Source of the DNA: Pseudomonas promysalinigenes
GTDB lineage: Bacteria > Pseudomonadota > Gammaproteobacteria > Pseudomonadales > Pseudomonadaceae
DNA: 64,000 nucleotides
Direction of reading: 5' to 3'
NCBI RefSeq assembly: GCF_014269025.2
Contig: NZ_CP077094.1
Location: forward strand, 4,372,501 to 4,436,500
The position numbers were made by a program, and so were the translations under genes. How positions within the stretch are numbered: the first letter of the stretch is position 1; every line of letters begins with the position of its first letter. Shown here one piece after another: positions 1 through 8,785 of the stretch. The notes beneath the pieces were generated by a model, which was given only the letters and a program-made list of their open reading frames with translations, ran no database searches and was not told the origin of the DNA.

Positions 1-27
1 GCGGGGGAGGCTTGCGGCCTCCCCCGC
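1..27 (-). terminator. Terminator hairpin downstream of mmsA
   Basis: GCGGGGGAGG and CCTCCCCCGC form a perfect 10-bp stem around a 7-nt loop, 14 bp beyond the mmsA stop codon. Any U-tract would lie outside the window, so terminator function is inferred from the hairpin and its position. Confidence 0.7.
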
Positions 28-40
28 TTACGCTCAGCGC

Positions 41-1534
41 TTACAAGCTAGGGAATGCAAACTGCGACGCTTCATGGCTGGAGCGTTGCGGCCAGCGCTG
101 GGTGATCGCCTTACGGCGGGTATAGAAGCGCACGCCATCCGGCCCATAGGCGTGCAGATCACCGAAGAGCGAACGCTTCCAGCCACCAAAGCTGTGGTAA
201 GCGACAGGAACTGGGAGCGGTACGTTGACCCCCACCATGCCTACCTCGATTTCGTCGCAGAACAGGCGCGCGGCTTCACCGTCACGGGTAAAGATGCAAG
301 TGCCGTTGCCATACTCATGGTCATTGATCAATTGCATGGCTTGTTCCAGGCTGTTCACGCGCACCACGCACAGCACCGGGCCGAAGATCTCTTCTTTATA
401 GATGCGCATTTCTGGGGTCACGTGATCGAACAGGGTACCGCCGACGAAGTAGCCGTCTTCATTACCCGATACACGCAAACCACGACCATCGACCACCAGT
501 TTGGCGCCAGCGGCCAGGCCATCGTCTATATAGCCGACTACCTTGTCACGGGCAGCAGCGGTCACCAGGGGCCCCATGTCAAGACCACAGGAAGTACCGG
601 CACCGATCTTCAACGCCTTGATCTGCGGCTCCAGCTTGGCGATCAGTGCATCGGCAACCTGATCACCGACGCACACAGCCACCGAAATAGCCATACAGCG
701 CTCACCGCACGAACCGTATGCCGCACCCATCAGCGCACTGACCGCGTTGTCCAGATCAGCGTCGGGCATCAACACTGCGTGGTTCTTCGCACCGCCCAGA
801 GCCTGGACGCGCTTGCCGCGCTTGGTACCTTCGGCGTAGATGTACTCGGCGATTGGCGTCGAACCAACGAAGCTCAGTGCTTTGACCTCCGGTGCTTCGA
901 TGAGCGCATCGACGGCTTCTTTATCGCCGTGCACCACGTTGAGGATACCTTTCGGCAGGCCAGCCTCCAGCAACAACTGCGCAATGAATAGCGTCGAGCT
1001 GGGATCGCGCTCGGATGGCTTGAGGATGAAGGCGTTGCCGCAGGCGATGGCCAACGGGTACATCCACAGCGGCACCATGGCTGGGAAGTTGAACGGGGTG
1101 ATGCCAGCAACTACGCCCAGCGGCTGGAAGTCGGACCAGGCATCGATGTTAGGGCCAACATTGCGGCTGTATTCACCTTTAAGCACCTCTGGCGCCGCGC
1201 AGGCAAACTCGACGTTCTCGATGCCACGCTTGAGTTCACCAGCGGCGTCTTCCAGGGTCTTGCCGTGCTCTTCGCTGATCATCTGCGAGATGCGTGCTTC
1301 ATTCTGCTCCAGCAGTTGTTTGAAGCGGAACATCACCTGAGCGCGCTTGGCCGGGGGGGTATTGCGCCAAGCCGGGAACGCGGCCTTGGCAGAGTCGATG
1401 GCCTGCTGAACGGTCGCGCGGCTGGCCAACTCGACCTTACGCACCGCTTGTCCGGTAGATGGATTGAAGACATCGGCGGTACGCTCGCCCTTGGTAACCA
1501 GCTCGCCGTGAATCAGGTGCTGAACAATGCTCAT
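41..1534 (-). CDS. mmsA: CoA-acylating (methyl)malonate-semialdehyde dehydrogenase
   Basis: A 497-aa aldehyde dehydrogenase of normal family length. It oxidises methylmalonate or malonate semialdehyde with NAD+ and CoA to propionyl-CoA or acetyl-CoA in the cytoplasm. The coenzyme motif GSTPIAE lies near residues 224-230, and the catalytic cysteine is in GERCMA (about Cys280), typical of the MMSDH branch. The start has GGAG 6 bases upstream. It lies 73 bp downstream of bauA on the same strand and is probably co-transcribed with it. That context points to malonate semialdehyde from beta-alanine as the physiological substrate, the role called BauC in P. aeruginosa. Valine catabolism is the alternative role. 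Confidence 0.95.
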   Translation of the reverse strand: MSIVQHLIHGELVTKGERTADVFNPSTGQAVRKVELASRATVQQAIDSAKAAFPAWRNTPPAKRAQVMFRFKQLLEQNEARISQMISEEHGKTLEDAAGELKRGIENVEFACAAPEVLKGEYSRNVGPNIDAWSDFQPLGVVAGITPFNFPAMVPLWMYPLAIACGNAFILKPSERDPSSTLFIAQLLLEAGLPKGILNVVHGDKEAVDALIEAPEVKALSFVGSTPIAEYIYAEGTKRGKRVQALGGAKNHAVLMPDADLDNAVSALMGAAYGSCGERCMAISVAVCVGDQVADALIAKLEPQIKALKIGAGTSCGLDMGPLVTAAARDKVVGYIDDGLAAGAKLVVDGRGLRVSGNEDGYFVGGTLFDHVTPEMRIYKEEIFGPVLCVVRVNSLEQAMQLINDHEYGNGTCIFTRDGEAARLFCDEIEVGMVGVNVPLPVPVAYHSFGGWKRSLFGDLHAYGPDGVRFYTRRKAITQRWPQRSSHEASQFAFPSL

Positions 1535-1607
1535 GCAAAACTCCAGATAAAGAAGGTTGAGTCAGGCGCGTGATCGGCTCACGCGCTCTGCGTCGAAAGC
1601 GTGATGA

Positions 1608-2954
1608 TCAGTCGATCTTGTTCAGGGCTTCACCGACCGCGTCGAACAGACGGTCCAGCTCCTGCGGCTGAGTATTGAAGGTTGGCCCGAACTGCAAAGT
1701 GTCGCCGCCAAAGCGAACATAGAAGCCGGCCTGCCACAGCTTCATGGCCGTTTCGTAAGGCCGCACGATGGCATCACCGTCGCGGGCAGCGATTTGAATC
1801 GCGCCTGCCAGGCCATAGTTACGGATGTCGACGACATTCTTGGTGCCTTTGATGCCGTGCAATAGGTTCTCGAAGTGCGGCGCCAACTCTGCAGCCGACT
1901 GCACCAAGTTCTCTTTTTGCAGAAGGTCGAGCGCAGCAATACCGGCGGCGCAGGCAACAGGGTGCGCCGAGTAGGTGTAGCCGTGAGGAAATTCGACGGC
2001 GTATTCCGGAGTCGGTTGGTTCATGAACGTCTGGTAGATCTCGCTGGAGGCGATCACTGCCCCCATCGGAATGGCACCGTTGGTGACCTGCTTGGCGATG
2101 CACATCAGGTCTGGGGTGACACCGAAAGCCTCGGACCCAGTCATGGCACCCATACGGCCGAAACCTGTGATGACCTCGTCGAAGATCAGCAGGATGTTGT
2201 GCTGCGTACAGATCTCACGCAACCGCTTGAGGTAGCCCTTGGGCGGCGGCAGCACACCGGCGGAACCTGCCAGCGGCTCGACAATCACGGCTGCAATGTT
2301 CGACGCATCGTGCAGCTCGATCAGCTTGAGCATTTCATCTGCCAAGGCGATACCACCCTCCTCCGGCAGGCCTTTGGAGAAGGCATTCACCGGCAGCACG
2401 GTGTGGGGCAGGTGGTCGACGTCCAGCAATTGGCCGAACATCTTGCGGTTGCCATTGACGCCACCCAAGCTGGTACCCGCGATGTTAACCCCGTGGTAGC
2501 CACGCGCACGGCCAATGATCTTGGTCTTGGTGGCCTGGCCTTTTAGGCGCCAGTAGGCACGCACCATTTTCAACGCGGTGTCGCAGCACTCGGAGCCCGA
2601 GTTGGTATAGAAGACATGGTTCAGGTCGCCGGGCGTCAGTTCAGCGATCTTCTCGGCGAGCTGGAACGAAAGCGGGTGGCCGAACTGGAATGCCGGGGAG
2701 TAATCGAGAGTACCCAGCTGACGTGCGACTGCCTCGGTGATTTCCTTGCGGGTATGCCCGGCACCACAGGTCCACAGACCTGAGAGGGCATCGAAGATTC
2801 GCCGGCCCTTGTCGTCTACCAGGTGATTGCCATCGGCCGCGACGATCAAGCGCGGGTCGCGCTGGAAGTTACGGTTGGCGGTGTAAGGCATCCAGTGGGC
2901 ATCGAGCTTCAGCTGGCTGGCGATACCTGGAGTGACGGCTTCGGGCATGTTCAT
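1608..2954 (-). CDS. bauA: Beta-alanine (omega-amino acid):pyruvate aminotransferase
   Basis: A 448-aa class III PLP aminotransferase. It moves the amino group of beta-alanine or other omega-amino acids to pyruvate, giving malonate semialdehyde and alanine. FDEVITGFGR (about 258-267) is the cofactor-binding signature and Lys288, in CIAKQVTNGA, is the expected PLP lysine. The N-terminus MNMPEAV at 2954 matches the characterised P. putida enzyme as I remember it; an upstream in-frame start at 2984 would add 10 unlikely residues. The next gene, mmsA, takes the semialdehyde product. The divergent LysR gene is the likely activator. Confidence 0.95.
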   Translation of the reverse strand: MNMPEAVTPGIASQLKLDAHWMPYTANRNFQRDPRLIVAADGNHLVDDKGRRIFDALSGLWTCGAGHTRKEITEAVARQLGTLDYSPAFQFGHPLSFQLAEKIAELTPGDLNHVFYTNSGSECCDTALKMVRAYWRLKGQATKTKIIGRARGYHGVNIAGTSLGGVNGNRKMFGQLLDVDHLPHTVLPVNAFSKGLPEEGGIALADEMLKLIELHDASNIAAVIVEPLAGSAGVLPPPKGYLKRLREICTQHNILLIFDEVITGFGRMGAMTGSEAFGVTPDLMCIAKQVTNGAIPMGAVIASSEIYQTFMNQPTPEYAVEFPHGYTYSAHPVACAAGIAALDLLQKENLVQSAAELAPHFENLLHGIKGTKNVVDIRNYGLAGAIQIAARDGDAIVRPYETAMKLWQAGFYVRFGGDTLQFGPTFNTQPQELDRLFDAVGEALNKID

Positions 2955-3043
2955 CGGCGGGGTCCTTGAAAGACTGTTAGGCAACGATGGATGTTGTTGC
3001 AGCTAAATTGGCACGGCGATAAAGTCTGAAAAAGCCTACATTT

Positions 3044-3058
3044 CTAATCTTCAGTTAG
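3044..3058. promoter_or_regulatory. Candidate LysR-type (T-N11-A) site in the bauA-bauR intergenic region
   Basis: CTAATCTTCAGTTAG is an inverted repeat (CTAA-N7-TTAG) that contains a T-N11-A core. It sits 15 bp before the bauR start in the 119-bp divergent intergenic region. LysR-family activators typically bind such motifs between themselves and their target. Only one copy was seen. Confidence 0.45.
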
Positions 3059-3073
3059 CGCAAGACTAAACTT

Positions 3074-3991
3074 ATGAGCCGACGCCCCGACCCTCTCGCC
3101 CAGGTAAGTGATTTCGATATCCGCTTGCTGAAAATTTACCGAAGCGTCGTTGAATGCGGAGGGTTCTCCGCTGCGGAGAACGTGCTGGGCATAGGCCGCT
3201 CGGCCATCAGTCAGCAGATGAACGATCTCGAACAACGCCTGGGCTTACGTTTGTGTCAGCGCGGCCGCGCTGGCTTCTCGCTGACCGAGGAAGGCCGCGA
3301 GGTGTACCACTCGGCACTGCAATTGCTCAGTGCGCTTGAAACTTTCCGCACCGAGGTCAATGGCCTGCACCAGCATTTGCGCGGCGAGCTCAACATCGGC
3401 CTGACCGATAACCTGGTTACCCTGCCACACATGCGCATCACTCATGCCCTGGCCGAACTCAAGGACCGCGGCCCCGAAGTGCGTATCCAGATCCGCATGA
3501 TTTCCCCCAGCCAGGTCGAGCAAGGCGTGCTGGACGGCAGTCTGCACGTCGGTGTGGTGCCGCAGACCAGCCCACTTTCAGGCCTGGAATATCAATCGCT
3601 GTACAGCGAGCGTTCACAGCTTTATTGCGCGGTTGGCCACCCGTTGTTCTACGCCGACAACCAGCAGATAGACGATGAGCGCCTGAACAGCCAGGAGGCC
3701 ATCGCCCCTACCTTCCGCCTGCCTGCAGAGATTCAGGCGCATTACCAGGCCCTCAATTGCACCGCCAGTGCCTCAGACCGCGAAGGCATGGCTTTTCTGA
3801 TCCTGACTGGGCGCTACATCGGCTATCTTCCGGACCATTACGCGACCTTCTGGGTCCAGCAGGGCCGCCTGCGCGCGCTCAAACCGGCGCAACGGTTCTA
3901 CGACCTGAGCCTGAGCTGGGTGACCCGCAAGGGCCGTCGGCCAAATCTGGTATTGGAAAGCTTCCTCGAAAGCCTGGCTGCGACACGCTGA
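3074..3991 (+). CDS. bauR: LysR-family regulator, probable beta-alanine catabolism activator
   Basis: A 305-aa LysR-type regulator of standard length. The N-terminal winged helix-turn-helix covers roughly residues 10-70 (FSAAENVLGIGRSAISQQM), followed by a periplasmic-binding-protein-like effector domain to the C-terminus. It is transcribed divergently from bauA with 119 bp between the starts, the usual arrangement for a LysR activator and its target. In P. aeruginosa the gene next to bauA is bauR, which activates beta-alanine use. The symbol is assigned by this context and the effector is inferred. No strong Shine-Dalgarno sequence precedes the ATG. Confidence 0.8.
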   Translation: MSRRPDPLAQVSDFDIRLLKIYRSVVECGGFSAAENVLGIGRSAISQQMNDLEQRLGLRLCQRGRAGFSLTEEGREVYHSALQLLSALETFRTEVNGLHQHLRGELNIGLTDNLVTLPHMRITHALAELKDRGPEVRIQIRMISPSQVEQGVLDGSLHVGVVPQTSPLSGLEYQSLYSERSQLYCAVGHPLFYADNQQIDDERLNSQEAIAPTFRLPAEIQAHYQALNCTASASDREGMAFLILTGRYIGYLPDHYATFWVQQGRLRALKPAQRFYDLSLSWVTRKGRRPNLVLESFLESLAATR

Positions 3992-4081
3992 TGCCCGCTT
4001 CTGACGCTAAGGCTTGTCAGGCCAGCACAGGCAGGTAATCTTGTCCGACATTCGTTGCCACAGACCTGTCCGGAATCGTCC

Positions 4082-4744
4082 ATGACCCTAGAAGTCCCAG
4101 CGCATCGCCTCCCCGCCTCGGGCAAGCCCGCCGGCCGTATCCGCCAGAAGAACGAACAGGCCATCATCCAAGCCGCCGAAGACGAATTCGCCCGTCATGG
4201 TTTCAAAGGCACCAGCATGAACACCATCGCGCTGAAAGCCGGCTTGCCCAAGGCCAACCTGCATTACTACTTCACCAACAAACTCGGCCTGTACATCGCC
4301 GTGCTGAGTAACATCATCGAATTGTGGGACAGCACCTTCAACGCCTTGAGCGTCGACGACGACCCGGGCACCGCGCTGAGCCATTACATACGTACCAAAA
4401 TGGAGTTCTCCCGGCGCAACCCTCAGGCCTCGCGGATCTTCGCAATGGAAGTGATCAGCGGCGGCAGTTGCCTCACCGAGTACTTCAGCGCCGACTACCG
4501 GGAGTGGTTCCGCGGCCGGGCTGCTGTATTCCAAGCCTGGATCGAAGCCGGAAAAATGGACCCGGTGGACCCGGTGCACCTGATCTTCCTGCTGTGGGGC
4601 AGCACCCAACACTATGCCGACTTCGCTACCCAGATCTGCCAGGTCACCGGCCGGAGCCGGCTGACCAAGCAAGATATGGAAGATGCCAGCAATAACCTTA
4701 TCCACATCATTCTCAAAGGCTGCGGCATCACGCCGAGCGCCTGA
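4082..4744 (+). CDS. TetR-family regulator, RutR/YcdC-like
   Basis: A 220-aa TetR-type regulator. The N-terminal helix-turn-helix is at about residues 20-80 (GTSMNTIALKAGLPKANLHYYF). The C-terminal ligand domain resembles the RutR/YcdC type, including the segment HLIFLLWGSTQHYADFA, close to E. coli RutR as I remember it. The ATG at 4082 is preferred over an in-frame start at 4055. RutR controls pyrimidine and nitrogen metabolism in E. coli, and the Rut pathway yields malonate semialdehyde, so proximity to bauA/mmsA is suggestive. The ligand here is unknown. yigZ starts 9 bp after the stop. Confidence 0.85.
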   Translation: MTLEVPAHRLPASGKPAGRIRQKNEQAIIQAAEDEFARHGFKGTSMNTIALKAGLPKANLHYYFTNKLGLYIAVLSNIIELWDSTFNALSVDDDPGTALSHYIRTKMEFSRRNPQASRIFAMEVISGGSCLTEYFSADYREWFRGRAAVFQAWIEAGKMDPVDPVHLIFLLWGSTQHYADFATQICQVTGRSRLTKQDMEDASNNLIHIILKGCGITPSA

Positions 4745-4753
4745 CGTTCATTT

Positions 4754-5338
4754 ATGCCTTCTACCTTGCTCGAGCTCTGCGAATTTCGCGAGGAAATCCG
4801 CAAGAGCCGCTTCATCACCCTTGCCGCCCCGATCACCAGTGCGGCCGAAGCCATGAGCTTCATCGAACGCCACAGCGACGTGGCCGCCACCCACAACTGC
4901 TGGGCATGGAAGATCGGCGGGCAGTACCGCAGCAATGACGATGGTGAACCAGGCGGAACCGCCGGGCGGCCAATCCTGGCGGCCATCGAAGCACAGGATT
5001 GCGACCAGGTCGTGGTGCTGGTAATCCGCTGGTACGGCGGCATTCAATTGGGCACCGGGGGGCTAGCCCGCGCCTATGGGGGTGGCGCCAACAAATGCCT
5101 GCAACAGGCGCCCAAACGGCTGCTGGTAAAGCGCAGCGAATTCGTTTGCAGTTGTACGTTCAGCGAACTGGCGCTGGTGAAACTGCGCCTGGCAGAGGTC
5201 GACGGTCTGGTGCTGGACGAGCAGTTCACCGCCAATGGCGTCGACCTTGAAATCGCGCTGGGTGAAGAGCACCTGGGCACCTTGCAACAGCAGTTGGCCG
5301 ATCTGAGCCGCGGCCGAATCATCTTGCAGGACCGCTGA
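4754..5338 (+). CDS. yigZ: YigZ/IMPACT family protein
   Basis: A 194-aa protein of the YigZ/IMPACT family, full length for bacteria. The N-terminal domain carries the family signature with KSRFI near residue 17, then DDGEPGGTAGRPIL and VVLVIRWYGGIQLGTGGLARAY. A C-terminal ferredoxin-like domain follows. The eukaryotic homologue IMPACT modulates GCN2; the bacterial role is not established, although RNA or ribosome association has been proposed. It follows the TetR gene by 9 bp, so co-transcription is likely. Confidence 0.9.
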   Translation: MPSTLLELCEFREEIRKSRFITLAAPITSAAEAMSFIERHSDVAATHNCWAWKIGGQYRSNDDGEPGGTAGRPILAAIEAQDCDQVVVLVIRWYGGIQLGTGGLARAYGGGANKCLQQAPKRLLVKRSEFVCSCTFSELALVKLRLAEVDGLVLDEQFTANGVDLEIALGEEHLGTLQQQLADLSRGRIILQDR

Positions 5339-5691
5339 GACTTGCCCACATCAACTGTGGGCCGGCCTGTGGATAAGCTTGGGGCACTCCGCTGCATCCC
5401 ATGCCAGCAAAGGCCTGCGGAGCATTGAGCATATTTTGATCAGCGTTTGATGACAGCACCAAGTGCCTGAACTGTGGTGAGTTATCCCCAGTGCGAACGA
5501 CAGATCGCGGGCAGGCTTGCGCACAATTACTGTGGATCAGCCTGTGGATAACCCGTGAGCCAACCGTTCAGTGCCCGGCTCACTCAGGGCCGGGCGTAGC
5601 TGTACATTTTTTAGCCAGACGCTAGGCAGGCACACCTGACGGCACTGCAGTATGCTCAATTGTTTTCCGACTCCCATAAAGGAATCTTCCA
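5339..5691. other. 353-bp non-coding region with DnaA-box-like sites
   Basis: There is no credible gene here. The stretch holds two perfect TGTGGATAA sequences (5368-5376, 5543-5551), one TGTGGATCA (5531-5539) and one TTATCCCCA on the other strand (5482-5490). All resemble the DnaA box TTATCCACA or its complement. A hairpin at 5573-5595 (GCCCGGC/GCCGGGC) is followed 13 bases later by a run of six T. The rest is presumably the promoter of the downstream SDR gene, ending in a ribosome site AAAGGAA before the ATG at 5692. Confidence 0.6.
5573..5614 (+). terminator. Possible intrinsic terminator
   Basis: GCCCGGC at 5573-5579 pairs with GCCGGGC at 5589-5595, and TTTTTT follows at about 5609-5614. 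The gap between stem and T-run is long for a classical terminator. It lies 235 bp past yigZ, so it would end either a long yigZ leaderless tail or an unannotated short transcript. Confidence 0.35.
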
Positions 5692-6378
5692 ATGGCAACT
5701 TCGAGAACTGCCCTCATCATCGGCGCATCCCGCGGCCTAGGCCTGGGTTTGGTCCAGCGCCTGCAGGAAGATGGCTGGAGCATCACCGCCACCGTGCGCA
5801 ATCCCCAGCAGCCCGGCGCCCTGGCCGATGTCCCGGGCGTGCGCATTGAACAACTGGAAATCAATGACGCCGCTCAACTCGACGGCCTCAAGCAACGCCT
5901 GCAAGGCGAGGTATTCGACCTGGTGTTCGTCAACGCTGGCGTCATGGGCCCTCTGCCGCAGGACCTCGAATCGGTAAGCAGCCAGGCCGTTGGCGAGTTG
6001 TTCATGACCAATGCCGTGGCCCCGATCCGTGTCGCCCGCCGCCTGGCAGGCCAGCTGCGCGAGAACACTGGCGTGCTGGCGTTCATGAGCTCGATCCTGG
6101 GCAGCGTAACCATCCCCGACGGCGGCGAGCTGTGCCTGTACAAAGCCAGCAAAGCGGCGCTCAACTCGATGATCAACAGCTTTGTGGTCGAACTGCAGCG
6201 CCCGGACCTGTGCGTACTGGCCATGCACCCCGGCTGGGTGAAGACCGACATGGGCGGTGAAAACGCGGAAATTGACGTGCTCACCAGCACTCGGGGCATG
6301 CTGGAACAGATCAAGGCGCAAAGCGGCAAGGGTGGCTTACGCTTCATCAACTACAAAGGCGAGCCGCTGACGTGGTGA
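5692..6378 (+). CDS. Short-chain dehydrogenase/reductase
   Basis: A 228-aa classical SDR oxidoreductase. GASRGLG near residues 10-16 binds NAD(P), NAG near 81-83 stabilises the fold, and the active site has SS in the expected place plus YKASK. It resembles C-factor/CsgA-like SDRs rather than fatty-acid FabG. The substrate cannot be told from sequence. AAAGGAA stands 7-8 bases before the ATG. It appears to be a single-gene unit, ended by the hairpin at 6392-6414. Confidence 0.9.
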   Translation: MATSRTALIIGASRGLGLGLVQRLQEDGWSITATVRNPQQPGALADVPGVRIEQLEINDAAQLDGLKQRLQGEVFDLVFVNAGVMGPLPQDLESVSSQAVGELFMTNAVAPIRVARRLAGQLRENTGVLAFMSSILGSVTIPDGGELCLYKASKAALNSMINSFVVELQRPDLCVLAMHPGWVKTDMGGENAEIDVLTSTRGMLEQIKAQSGKGGLRFINYKGEPLTW

Positions 6379-7410
<1,032 letters not shown>

Positions 7411-7415
7411 AGCCG

Positions 7416-8123
7416 TCACCCCACCTGCAAAGTCGCCACGCGGGCGATGCGGTTGATCTGCTGCACACCTTCGGCAGAAATCTGCAGCACCCGCGTGCCT
7501 TCAGGTTCGCGTATCCAGCCAGACTGAAGAAACAGTTTGAGCAATGCCTGGCCAAGGCTGCCGCCCAAGTGCGGCCCTTGGTCGCTCAACTCATTGTTGT
7601 GGCAGACCGAACAGCCGCCTTGGCGTCGTGATGCCAGCGCGTCGATGTAGACCCCGATGGCCGCCAGTTGAGCCCGCCCCTCATCGCTCACCGTGAGCTC
7701 CCGCTCACTGCCCACCAGCCAACCAGCCACTACCAGCCGATGGTACAGTTCAGCCGCCAGTTCGCCGCCCAAGTGGTCACCACAGCGGCGCGCCCTGCGC
7801 ATCGCCATTGGCAATTGAAGTACCTCGGTATGCCGCCTGTTTTGCGCAACCAACTGCACACTGGCCAACGCTTCGACGGCGACCCCGACCTGGGGAGTGG
7901 CGAGCCTGAAGTAGCGCTTGCGGCCCCGCGCCTCGAGCCTGAGCAGGCCTGCCGAAGACAGCAGCGCCAAATGCGCACAGGCAGAAGACGAGGTCAGCCC
8001 GGTCATCATCGCCAGTTCATCGGTCGGCCTCGGGGTGCCATCGATCAGCGCCCATAACATCGCGCTGCGCTTGGGGTCGGCCATCAGGCCGGCAATCTGA
8101 CTGATACTGCTGACTGCATTCAT
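7416..8123 (-). CDS. ArsR-family (winged helix) transcriptional regulator
   Basis: A 235-aa regulator, longer than typical ArsR proteins of about 100 aa. The N-terminal winged helix is at about residues 5-75 (MADPKRSAMLWALIDG, then a recognition helix around SSSACAHLALL). The C-terminal 150 residues contain CSVCHNNE and a second hydrophobic helical region of unknown fold. No classical ArsR metal-binding motif (ELCVCDL) is present, so metal sensing is not supported. It converges on add with only 5 bp between stop codons. Its target is unknown. Confidence 0.8.
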   Translation of the reverse strand: MNAVSSISQIAGLMADPKRSAMLWALIDGTPRPTDELAMMTGLTSSSACAHLALLSSAGLLRLEARGRKRYFRLATPQVGVAVEALASVQLVAQNRRHTEVLQLPMAMRRARRCGDHLGGELAAELYHRLVVAGWLVGSERELTVSDEGRAQLAAIGVYIDALASRRQGGCSVCHNNELSDQGPHLGGSLGQALLKLFLQSGWIREPEGTRVLQISAEGVQQINRIARVATLQVG

Positions 8124-8587
8124 ATCCCTATCTCTCCCGCGTGATCACGTCTGGTTTCCAGAGGCCAGCCTTGGCTACGCTAATCGCCCCCAAGGCAAAG
8201 TGCTCGACCGCCAGTATAAGCCGCAGAAAAGCCGCATCCGGCAGCTCGGAACCTGTGCAGGTAAGCCCGAATGACGCTGGGTAGGGTGACCCTCGAATCG
8301 GTCGATGTGGCGGGCAAAGCTCTACAAACCAGAGCAGGAGGGAAAATACTGGGCATAAGGAAGGATGGCCCAGAGCGTGCTGCGACTCTGCCGACAGTAC
8401 CCTTCCTCAAGTAGCGCAACTCAAAGCGAAGCTTCTACTTCAATTCAGCCGAAGCCTATGGAAACTTCAGACAAACCCTTGAGACAACGCCCCGACCGCC
8501 AGTCCGAACACCCGCTCGGGCCATGGCAACGGTTGTGCGCAGCGCTACACTATCTGCGCCCCTCTTGCCAATCGGAGGTATGCCGCG
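8124..8587. other. 464-bp intergenic region without a confident gene
   Basis: It lies between the ArsR gene start (minus strand) and a small plus-strand ORF. I see a perfect odd palindrome AGGGTGACCCT at 8283-8293. On the minus strand there is a TATACT -10-like element near 8212-8217. A weak in-frame ATG at 8458 lacks a ribosome site. I recognise no riboswitch or tRNA. The minus-strand ORF at 8180-8419 and the plus-strand ORF at 8365-8757 look like chance frames. Confidence 0.4.
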
Positions 8588-8785
8588 ATGAAAATTGTCG
8601 TCAGTACGTCGACCCGCAACCCCAACTGCCCCTGGCAGGTCAGGCTCGACCAGCATGTAGTGAGTTTTCGCAGCGAAGCCGAGGCCCGCGCCTTCGTCGC
8701 TACCCTACAAAATCGCCTGCAGGCCCCTCACTCGCTCATGCAGGGCGCGCTGCCTGAAAGCGCCGGGTCAGCAATGCGACACTGA
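8588..8785 (+). CDS. Small hypothetical protein (65 aa)
   Basis: A 65-aa ORF with a good ribosome site (GGAGG at 8575-8579, 8 bases before the ATG) and a basic, soluble N-terminal half (MKIVVSTSTRNPNCPWQVRL). I do not recognise a family; the compact alpha/beta pattern loosely recalls DUF2188-like small proteins. Its last 50 bp overlap the convergent 3' end of the Bcr/CflA gene, so the C-terminal residues are constrained by two reading frames. A protein-coding role is likely but not certain. Confidence 0.55.
   Translation: MKIVVSTSTRNPNCPWQVRLDQHVVSFRSEAEARAFVATLQNRLQAPHSLMQGALPESAGSAMRH

Noticed and set aside
4055-4081. Earlier start for the TetR-type regulator
   Set aside because: The nine extra residues are not typical of the family, and the ATG at 4082 gives a conventional N-terminus.
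8150-8330. Possible cobalamin or other riboswitch in the ArsR upstream gap
   Set aside because: No B12-box or other conserved riboswitch core was found on either strand.
8365-8757. A 130-residue plus-strand frame upstream of the Bcr/CflA gene
   Set aside because: No ribosome site at its start; it overlaps the better-supported 65-aa ORF in another frame, and its composition looks random.
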